Positions 47,496 through 54,495 of a stretch of DNA of 64,000 nucleotides are shown here, piece after piece. The DNA lies in assembly GCF_024642105.1 (NCBI RefSeq), contig NZ_JAHEBT010000054.1, positions 124,001 through 188,000 of the forward strand, read 5' to 3'. Both the position numbers and the translations under genes were made by a program. This DNA comes from Flavobacterium sp. (GTDB taxonomy: Bacteria > Bacteroidota > Bacteroidia > Flavobacteriales > Flavobacteriaceae). The notes beneath the pieces were generated by a model. That model saw only the letters and a list, made by a program, of their open reading frames with translations. It was not told where the DNA came from and did not search any database. Each line of letters opens with the position of its first letter. Within the stretch, counting starts at the first letter, position 1.

Positions 47496-47765
47496 ATGAA
47501 ACCGAATTACAATAAAAAAGGGTTACAATTAATTGCAATTGCATTTATAATTTCAATAATAATCAATTCAATAGTTGAGAATGATTATTCTATTACTACG
47601 ATATTTTTCACAATGGGAGTTTTTTTCCCGTATTTGATTATCCTCTTGGGGAGTTTTTTATATTATTATATTAAAAACAGAGAGATTTTTATTTTCTCAG
47701 ATTATAGAGTGATTTATGGAATAGCTTTATTTGAATTTTTTATTTTATATGGAAAATCTAATTGA
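47496..47765 (+). CDS. Small membrane protein, 89 residues
   Basis: Three predicted membrane segments are visible (LIAIAFIISIIINSIV; FFTMGVFFPYLIILLGSFLYYYI; YGIALFEFFILYG). Layout is similar to the 47063 product but sequence similarity is slight. Unknown function. Confidence 0.55.
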   Translation: MKPNYNKKGLQLIAIAFIISIIINSIVENDYSITTIFFTMGVFFPYLIILLGSFLYYYIKNREIFIFSDYRVIYGIALFEFFILYGKSN

Positions 47766-47908
47766 ATATTTTTATTTTAAAGTTGAATACACCATTTATT
47801 TTATGATTTTTAGAAAGTAATAATAAAGGCATAATAATATCGAAAATAAAACAGATATTATTCAAATGAATAAAAATAAAAATTGATATTAAAAAGAATA
47901 AAATAAAC

Positions 47909-48535
47909 ATGAAAAAAACGCTTTTATTATTATTGTTTGCTTTGATTACAAGTTGTGGACAAAACGAAACAGAAGAGGAAGTTAAAATCGGAAATCAAAT
48001 TTGGACAAATAAAAACCTTGATGTTGATAAATTTAACAATGGAGACAAAATTCCTGAGGCAAAAACTAATAAAGAATGGAATTTGGCAAGTATAAATAAG
48101 ACTCCAGCTTGGAGCTACTTTGATAACGATAAAAAAAAATGGGGTAAATTTGGTAAACTTTATAATTGGTATGCTATAACTGATCCAAGAGGAATTGCCC
48201 CAAGAGGATGGCATATCCCAAGCAAATCAGAATGGGTTGTTTTGTTGGATAATTTAGGAGGTGCAGAGGTTGCTGGAAAAAAAATGAAATCAATTTCAGG
48301 ATGGGACTATTCAGGTAATGGAAATAATGAAAGTGAATTCAATGGTTTGCCAGGAGGTTTTAGATTTGACAATGGTGATTTTGGCAATATTGAAAGTTTA
48401 GGTAATTTCTGGTCTACAACTAGATATTTAAAATCTATGGTGGAAGTATTAAATTTAGATAATGGATCTACAGAAGCAACTTTTTTTCTTCCTGAAAAGG
48501 GTTTTGGGATGTCAGTTCGTTGTTTAAAAGATTAA
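47909..48535 (+). CDS. FISUMP-domain lipoprotein
   Basis: This is a 208-residue lipoprotein (lipobox LITSC, then GQNE). The whole mature part is a FISUMP (Fibrobacter succinogenes major paralogous) domain. It has VKIGNQIWTNKNLDVDKFNNG, GKLYNWYAITDPRGIAPRGWHIPSKSEW, GFRFDNGDF, NFWSTTRY and the closing GFGMSVRCLKD. Such proteins are exported and often occur in families. The end of this gene and its 3' flank match the fragment at 43.2 kb. Confidence 0.88.
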   Translation: MKKTLLLLLFALITSCGQNETEEEVKIGNQIWTNKNLDVDKFNNGDKIPEAKTNKEWNLASINKTPAWSYFDNDKKKWGKFGKLYNWYAITDPRGIAPRGWHIPSKSEWVVLLDNLGGAEVAGKKMKSISGWDYSGNGNNESEFNGLPGGFRFDNGDFGNIESLGNFWSTTRYLKSMVEVLNLDNGSTEATFFLPEKGFGMSVRCLKD

Positions 48536-48562
48536 ACTTTCCATAACTTTGGACTAAGTTTA

Positions 48563-48602
48563 AAATTAAAGAAAGGTGGCAATTGCCACCTTTCTTTAAT
48601 TT
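48563..48602. terminator. Perfect 40-bp palindrome after the FISUMP gene
   Basis: The 20 bases from 48563 and the next 20 are exact complements, centre GGCAATTGCC. It shares its AAAGGTG.CAATTG.CACCTTT core with the palindrome at 43281-43330 and lies between convergent genes, so it probably stops both. Confidence 0.75.
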
Positions 48603-48643
48603 AATAGTAAATCTATTTTGAATACAAACACCTAATTTATTTT

Positions 48644-48814
48644 TTACTTCTTGACTTTACCACTAATTTTTAATAAATAGGTGTTCTCAATTAGGTTCTG
48701 TTCTTGAAGCATAACAACATTTTCAGCCAGTCTTTTAAACTGGGATTCAGTGATTATTAACTTCATGGATTTTCCATTGGAAGATTTTTTGTGTGCATTT
48801 TCTTTAACTTTCAT
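48644..48814 (-). CDS. Small protein of 56 residues with KLIITESQ motif
   Basis: The frame starts MKVKENAHKKSSNGKS followed by MKLIITESQFKRLAEN and a helix, ending KISGKVKK. It is basic and likely helical. The short motif matches the 34-residue product at 43602-43706, and both sit convergent to a FISUMP tail across a palindrome. Function unknown. Confidence 0.5.
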   Translation of the reverse strand: MKVKENAHKKSSNGKSMKLIITESQFKRLAENVVMLQEQNLIENTYLLKISGKVKK

Positions 48815-48932
48815 AAAATATATTTACTAATAAATATTTTAAATTAAAGAAAAATTCAATTCACCATATTAATTGTTTTACTGGGTTAAAAAGAATATTG
48901 CCAGTTCAAATGGATCTCTGATATTAGCTTAT

Positions 48933-49514
48933 ATGAACATATCAAAGATTGATTTTATATTTTACACCTATGAGTTCATAATTGTTTGTGGTTTAATATT
49001 TCAATGTAGTCTCGGATTTGAAAATGATCCAACACAACCTACAACATCATTACCACAAAACTCTGAACCAATAGTAATTGAACCCAATTTCATAGAGAAG
49101 GATGAATGCCCAAAACAAATTAGAAAACACCCTACATTAAAAAAAGAATATATAGATTTATTCATTGAGGCTCTTCAATGGTGTGAAAAGAATATTAAGT
49201 TGGGAAAAGAGCGGAAGATTAGTCCATTGATTAACGTTAGTTTTAGCAGAAAAGGAGATCTATTAGGGTACTACGAACCCTCCACTAATAAAATAATGAT
49301 TTATGTTTACAAACACGAAACCCTTCGAGATAACATTGAAACATTTATTCACGAATATGTTCATCATCTTCAACTACGCAATATAAATGATAATATTCGT
49401 TACGACCGTCTAACAAATAAAAAGGGGTACTATTACAATGATTATGAAATTGAAGCTAGAGAATTATCAAATTATTATTTAAATGATTGTTGTAATTTTT
49501 TGAATATTAAATGA
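48933..49514 (+). CDS. HExxH metalloprotease-like protein
   Basis: This 193-residue protein is read from the ATG at 48933; a longer frame depends on a TTG start. A hydrophobic N-terminus (FIIVCGLIFQCSLGF) may be a signal or anchor. The mature part has FIHEYVHHLQ, an HExxH motif (H140-E141-xx-H144), and a later YEIEARELSN whose Glu could be the third zinc ligand, as in gluzincins. An NKIMIYV strand precedes it. Substrate unknown; it is the second HExxH protein on the element. Confidence 0.7.
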   Translation: MNISKIDFIFYTYEFIIVCGLIFQCSLGFENDPTQPTTSLPQNSEPIVIEPNFIEKDECPKQIRKHPTLKKEYIDLFIEALQWCEKNIKLGKERKISPLINVSFSRKGDLLGYYEPSTNKIMIYVYKHETLRDNIETFIHEYVHHLQLRNINDNIRYDRLTNKKGYYYNDYEIEARELSNYYLNDCCNFLNIK

Positions 49515-49562
49515 TCTGCTTCACATTATCATCCTATTATTTTGAAGTAAGTTAATTTTAAA

Positions 49563-50882
49563 TTAACTAATTTTAATTTCTTTGATTCTCAAATCTTCTT
49601 TGTTCTTTCGTTCTATAAAAATTTTATTTTTTGATTTCAAAACTCCTCTGATTTTATCTTCAATTTGATATAAAGAAGCACGTAGTTTTTTCTTTCTGCT
49701 ATCATAACTCAAGTGAGATTCAAAAACGTCCATTAGTTCAGGAAATGGTATGAAATTTGGGTGTCTTTCAAATATTAAATTGAAAATTTGAGATTCCTCT
49801 TCGTTTAAAATTGAATCAATCTGTTTTCTTTTTGAACCAATTTTTTGAAAAGTGTTTTTCTTTCTAAAAATTAAAAACATAACCACAACCACCAGTAATA
49901 CTATTCCAACCAAATAGTAGATCCCTGAATAATTATCCTCTGAATACAGACTTTCTGAGCGTGTGGGAAGTCCAATAAAGTCTTGTGTGGGGATGAACAC
50001 TAATTTATTCTCTAAGTTAGGTTTATTCAATATAAAGTAAAATCCTTTTTGGGATGGATTGTAAGTGATTAGATAACGATCTCCTTCTTTTTTATTCGAT
50101 TTAAGTAAGTCATCATTGGCGTTGTCGTAAAACTCAACTTTATTGTTTTTAATATCAACTGTAAAGACATTCTCAGTAGTGAGGACTAATGTTTTACCAT
50201 TGAAATCGTATATTAGGTGGTAGGTGTCATCCTTCATATAAGGAAGACCCTCTCCTAACTTTTTCCACGTTCTTTTAGTCAAATCAAATACCCAATAATC
50301 ATTGATTATTTGGGACTGCCTGTTTCCGTTCTTAATCTCTGTATTATATCCAAACCCTGAACCTATATATAATTGGTCTCCCTCCAATTGAGCAAACATT
50401 TTCTTTCTTCCCGTTGGATTTTTAGAGAGAGGAGTTTCAACTTGAACCAATTCGGTTTCTTTTTTTGACTCATTAAAATACGTAATGATATTTTTAAAGG
50501 TGAATAAACCATAACCTCCAAAATTGTGAACGGCTCCTCTATATAAAAATGGAAAACTTTGATATTGGGTGTAAAATTCAAAAGAATCGTCTACTCTATT
50601 AAAATTAGTTCCATCAAATTTATAAATGACACCTCCTGAATTGTGCATTAAGTAGCCGTTGGTTTTGTCTTGAAAGAATACCAAATCGTTGATGGATAAA
50701 TGGTGTTCATGACCTTTCCATCCTGTCTTTTTTGAATTACTATAAATAGAATCTCCTGAAATTACGTACGATTGATCTTTAAATGTAAAGAGAAAAGCAC
50801 CATCCTTTATTTGAGGCAAACGGTTTTGTGCCGTAAATACAAAGGATGATAAAAGAAGTAATACAAGGAAAAACTTAGACAT
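49563..50882 (-). CDS. Kelch-like sensor with membrane helix and cytoplasmic winged-helix-like domain
   Basis: This is a 439-residue protein. A signal-like N-terminus (FLVLLLLSSFVFTAQN) is followed by ~300 residues of kelch/beta-propeller-like repeats (GYLMHNSGGVIYKFDG, QSFPFLYRGAVHNFGGYGLF, NDYWVFDLTKRTWKKLGEGLP). A membrane helix (YYLVGIVLLVVVVMFLIFR) follows, and then ~95 basic cytoplasmic residues (EEESQIFNLIFERHPNFIPFPELM...DSRKKKLRASLYQIEDKI) shaped like a winged-helix DNA-binding domain. The order resembles one-component membrane regulators of the ToxR kind, but reversed. The DNA-binding call is inference from shape and charge. Confidence 0.7.
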   Translation of the reverse strand: MSKFFLVLLLLSSFVFTAQNRLPQIKDGAFLFTFKDQSYVISGDSIYSNSKKTGWKGHEHHLSINDLVFFQDKTNGYLMHNSGGVIYKFDGTNFNRVDDSFEFYTQYQSFPFLYRGAVHNFGGYGLFTFKNIITYFNESKKETELVQVETPLSKNPTGRKKMFAQLEGDQLYIGSGFGYNTEIKNGNRQSQIINDYWVFDLTKRTWKKLGEGLPYMKDDTYHLIYDFNGKTLVLTTENVFTVDIKNNKVEFYDNANDDLLKSNKKEGDRYLITYNPSQKGFYFILNKPNLENKLVFIPTQDFIGLPTRSESLYSEDNYSGIYYLVGIVLLVVVVMFLIFRKKNTFQKIGSKRKQIDSILNEEESQIFNLIFERHPNFIPFPELMDVFESHLSYDSRKKKLRASLYQIEDKIRGVLKSKNKIFIERKNKEDLRIKEIKIS

Positions 50883-51100
50883 ACAAGTAGGTGTGATAAT
50901 TAAAGTAAAAGTAAGTTAATTTTTAAACAACAGATTGGGGATAGATTAGGGATTTCTATAAATTATTAATCATTAAAAATGCAGTCGTATAAATTTGTCG
51001 ATAATAATTAAACACATCTGAGAATAAATATGGAGACCAGAAACCATCCAAACGGGGAGTTATTTGAAAATCCTTAAGAGTAGAATTTAATTTTAAAAAT

Positions 51101-51676
51101 ATGAAAAACAAAATTTACAAAATAATATCAATAATTACAGTTTTTGCTTTAGTTACAGGTTGCAGCCCCAATTCGGATTCTCCGAGTACTTCCAATACAG
51201 ATTATTTAGAAATTACAATTGATGGAAAATCATATAAACAAGATATATTTTATGGTGGCACAGGTTTAAGTGGGCAATCAGGGTGTGTTAATAAACCCCA
51301 CTTTTTACAATTCTTAGGTCAAATTGAAAACTCAGCATTTTCCTTTGATAGTAATATTTTACACTTAGAAAATGATGTTGATTTTAAAAATTCAGTTGTT
51401 GGAGCTTATGCTACAAAACAAGAGAATATCACGAATTCTTCAGCCTGTAATTTAGATCTTGTAATTTCCTTTGAAGATAAAACCCAATCTGTTAAAACAA
51501 CACAACTTATTACTGGTGGAAAAAACACAATTACAAGCATTAAAAAAGGAAAGTCAACTGATACTGAATATGAGTACATAATAATCGGAAATTTTTCTGC
51601 AAGTTTTAAAAACAGAGCAAACGTAATAATACCTGTAAGCGGAAAATATCAAATTACAATTGTAGTGTACAAATAA
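51101..51676 (+). CDS. Lipoprotein, unknown function
   Basis: This is a 191-residue lipoprotein (lipobox LVTGC followed by SPNSDSPSTS). The mature part is beta-rich with two Cys (SGCVNKP and SACNLDL) that could form a disulfide. No family is recognised. It precedes the larger FG-GAP-like lipoprotein by 21 bases, so they are likely co-expressed. Confidence 0.7.
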   Translation: MKNKIYKIISIITVFALVTGCSPNSDSPSTSNTDYLEITIDGKSYKQDIFYGGTGLSGQSGCVNKPHFLQFLGQIENSAFSFDSNILHLENDVDFKNSVVGAYATKQENITNSSACNLDLVISFEDKTQSVKTTQLITGGKNTITSIKKGKSTDTEYEYIIIGNFSASFKNRANVIIPVSGKYQITIVVYK

Positions 51677-51697
51677 TCAAACTATAATCCTTTAATT

Positions 51698-53023
51698 ATG
51701 AAAAATATAAACCTGTTAATTACGATTATACTTTTGAACGTATTGTTTTCTTGTTCTAAAGAAGATTCTACCAACCCAGTAAGTCCAATTCCATCAAACC
51801 CAACTAATTCAACCGTTGTAGATAAAACAACTAAATATTATGATGACCAATCCGTAATATTATCAAAACCGTTTAATTCTTCCAGAGTATATTCAGAGCC
51901 AGTCAAAATAATTAAGATTAACGGAAAATACCAATTAATTGCTTCTTATGCAGAATTATTCGGTACGACCTATGATTACCTTAGGTCCTTTGAAGTAGAC
52001 TCTACAAGTGGTAAGTTGACTGAGAATACCCTTTCATTATTGGGAGAGTATAAGGAAGTTGGATTTACCAAAAGTCCCATAATTTATGAAGATTTAAATT
52101 CAGACGGCATCAAAGATTTGTTTGTTATCGATCACGGTAAAGAGTCTCCTGAACTAATGGTAAATGGACTATTCCCGGGATACGTAAATCATTTATTCTA
52201 CGGTAAATCAGACAGTAAATTTTCTAATAAAATGATACCGTATTTAACAGACTTAAAAAGATTTCATCATAGTGCTTCAGTCGGAGATATTGATACAGAT
52301 GGGGATAATGATTTAGTATTGCAATCCTTCGGTTCAGAAGAAATGATTATTTTCAAAAATAATAATGGTCTTTCAAAAGACATAGTTTATAATCCAAATA
52401 ATTCTACAGGTTCTGTACTTATAGTTGATGTTGATGGAGATAATGTTAAAGATTTAATTTCAGCACCCTATATTGATAGAAGTTCAATACCAAGTTCAAC
52501 AGTTCTAAAAATTAATTTTTCAGGAGCAACAATTAATAGTACAAAAGTATCTCCCATTACTCCCTTTGGTAATAGTTATGGATGCTTTAAAATGGAGGCT
52601 ATTAAAAATTTAAAATCCCCAACTAAAAAGAGCCTTTTATATTTTGTAGAAGGAGGAATTGGTGATCAAAAAATATTTAAAAGTTCTGATGATGACTTTT
52701 CAAAGATTATAGATTTAAGTACCGTTCAAACCACTTTTAAATCCAATGGAATCAGAGACTGTCTTATTTTAGATATAAACTTTGACGGATTTGATGATGT
52801 TTTTTTTATTGTTAACGCTGGAGAAAATTTAAATCAAAGAATATGGATAAATAAAGGTGACAATACTTTTGAGAATCCTTCATTCGAAATTAATACTTCT
52901 TTAAAAGATTTATTTATTCCTCTTTCAAGTGATAAAAATAAAGGGAGAATGAAATTTCTTTATTATAACAATTCTACAAGTTCTCCATCTTCAAAAATAA
53001 TAGATGTTTACACCAAAAAATAA
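51698..53023 (+). CDS. FG-GAP/VCBS-type repeat lipoprotein
   Basis: This is a 441-residue lipoprotein (lipobox LFSC followed by SKED). Several calcium-loop repeats typical of FG-GAP/VCBS beta-propellers are visible: YEDLNSDGIKDLFVID, VGDIDTDGDNDLVLQ, IVDVDGDNVKDLISAP and ILDINFDGFDDVFFI. Such propellers serve in surface binding. The N-terminal ~60 residues are a Ser/Thr/Pro linker. Confidence 0.85.
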   Translation: MKNINLLITIILLNVLFSCSKEDSTNPVSPIPSNPTNSTVVDKTTKYYDDQSVILSKPFNSSRVYSEPVKIIKINGKYQLIASYAELFGTTYDYLRSFEVDSTSGKLTENTLSLLGEYKEVGFTKSPIIYEDLNSDGIKDLFVIDHGKESPELMVNGLFPGYVNHLFYGKSDSKFSNKMIPYLTDLKRFHHSASVGDIDTDGDNDLVLQSFGSEEMIIFKNNNGLSKDIVYNPNNSTGSVLIVDVDGDNVKDLISAPYIDRSSIPSSTVLKINFSGATINSTKVSPITPFGNSYGCFKMEAIKNLKSPTKKSLLYFVEGGIGDQKIFKSSDDDFSKIIDLSTVQTTFKSNGIRDCLILDINFDGFDDVFFIVNAGENLNQRIWINKGDNTFENPSFEINTSLKDLFIPLSSDKNKGRMKFLYYNNSTSSPSSKIIDVYTKK

Positions 53024-53181
53024 TTATAATAGAACGTTCCGAATGTCTTCATAATTCAAAAAAATCTCAAAAAATTTTTCAATTGAAATTTTAATGAAAA
53101 GTCCATTTTCAGAAAAAAATACTGGCGCTTTTTTTTAAGGGATTGTTACCACTTTATTGAATAAAGGTTTTTACTATATAA

Positions 53182-53471
53182 GGGGGGAAACCCCCACCTC
53201 CATCCGGCAGGACTCCCTCCATCTCAGTTGAGTCAGGTCCGATCATTGTGGTTTTCATTACTGGGATTCAACCAATCAATACCTGAAGGTGAGTCGGACC
53301 CATGTTAATACGGGATAATAATAACTGGGATGTTGCCGGAAGAATCAGATCTGATCGACATGAAGGAGGGAGTTATTACTGGGGTCTAATCCTATTTTAG
53401 AAGATGTTGGTCTGATCCATGTTCATACAGTATTTTAATACTGGGATTATTTAATTATTTATAATCCCAGT
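53182..53471. repeat. Degenerate tandem repeat array with GAAA-tetraloop hairpin
   Basis: The array starts with a GGGGG-GAAA-CCCCC hairpin (53182-53195). Four imperfect units follow, each with a TCnGA(C/T)C...ATG part and a closing ACTGGG, at 53260, 53324, 53378 and 53440 (spacing 64, 54 and 62). The last unit pairs with ATAATCCCAGT (53461-53471) in an 11-bp stem. The stretch is GC-richer than its surroundings and abuts the compact recombinase gene. It could be recombination sites, a structured RNA or a decayed array. From 53024 to 53181 I see nothing clear. Confidence 0.6.
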
Positions 53472-53475
53472 TAGA

Positions 53476-54066
53476 TTAAATCCGAAGACTGTCATAAACA
53501 GACATTACCTCACGCTCACGAATTCCCAAATAATTCTTAGTTATAGATATACTACTATGACCGAACAACTCCATTAGCAGAACCACTGATTCATTGGAGA
53601 AATTATTTAACTTCAATACACGATTACCTAATGTTTTTCTAAATAAATGGGAACTTATGTTCCCCTCACACTCAACACCATATTGTTTGAATATGATTTT
53701 CAGATTTACATTAACCCATGATTTATCAATAGGTTTTGTTCCATATCGATTTACAAAGATGTACTGCTCATTATCAATGACACTCATTTGGATTTTGATT
53801 CTTGAAATGATGTTCTTCAAATCAGGGTTGATTTTGATTTTTCGGGTCTTCTTAGTTTTTTGTTCTACCACTACTAGAAATTCATTTTCTTCAAATTGGG
53901 AAAATCGTAGTTGAAGTAAATCGGAGATTCTTAGTCCTGTAAAAACACCAGTAGTAATTAAAAGACAATACTTGTAATTCTTGTCACGTTCCAATTTTGA
54001 GATTAAAGATTTGAACACATCCCAGTCAAGAGATGTGGTTGTAGTTTTTTGACCTTTCAATGACAT
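53476..54066 (-). CDS. Compact tyrosine recombinase (catalytic domain only)
   Basis: This 196-residue protein is read from the ATG at 54066; the longer frame uses a TTG. It is essentially a bare catalytic domain: Arg in GLRISDLLQLR (~45), HLFRKTLGNR with HxxR (~139-142), ELFGHSSISIT and Tyr in KNYLGI (~178). The usual ~100-residue core-binding domain is missing, so target recognition must differ or need a partner. It is distinct from the integrase at 37 kb and lies next to a repeat array, which suggests a role on that array or in resolving element copies. Confidence 0.88.
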   Translation of the reverse strand: MSLKGQKTTTTSLDWDVFKSLISKLERDKNYKYCLLITTGVFTGLRISDLLQLRFSQFEENEFLVVVEQKTKKTRKIKINPDLKNIISRIKIQMSVIDNEQYIFVNRYGTKPIDKSWVNVNLKIIFKQYGVECEGNISSHLFRKTLGNRVLKLNNFSNESVVLLMELFGHSSISITKNYLGIREREVMSVYDSLRI

Positions 54067-54495
54067 ATCGTTTTGGATTAAGATTATTGGGCTAACATAC
54101 CGCAAGAACTTATACTTTGCTGCATTTTAGTAGCTAAGAAAAAGCTAAAATTTCATCCTACTAAACCAATATCGTTGCATCCCCTATTGCCACTATGATT
54201 GCTCAATTTTGGGTGCTTTGACTTTACTAATAAAGTATAAGCAAAGTTGATTTTTGTATTACAATTGAAAATTAAATTCAGAAAAGAGGTTGTGATTCAC
54301 GAAAGGGTCAATTTCCCACCAGTAATATTACACCCCTACCATGGCGCAGATCGGCAATAAAATTTCAGGTAGAAGTGGTGCAATCATAAATTTTAGAAAA
54401 AGTACAGGTAAAAGAAATTCCAATTCGAGATAGTCGTCTCTTACGACAAAAACGTACCAAAACCTACCGCTATTTTACGACAAAAAGAGCAGTGG
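54067..54495. other. Non-coding region, candidate replication origin or control site
   Basis: This 429-bp gap holds CTTATACTT and its complement AAGTATAAG in inverted orientation, and two exact TTACGACAAAAA copies (54441-54452, 54475-54486) 34 bases apart. A 30-codon frame (54341-54433, MAQIGNKISGRSG...) is visible but weak. Direct repeats next to a primase-helicase gene are suggestive of an origin. Confidence 0.4.

Noticed and set aside
48873..48932. Upstream start for the HExxH protein
   Set aside because: It depends on a TTG and adds 20 residues without support; the ATG at 48933 is preferred.
53182..53471. CRISPR array
   Set aside because: Units are imperfect, spacing varies from 54 to 64 bases, there are no constant repeats with unique spacers, and no cas genes are present.
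54341..54433. Thirty-codon frame MAQIGNKISGRSG
   Set aside because: Too short and unsupported by neighbours; noted only within the non-coding feature.
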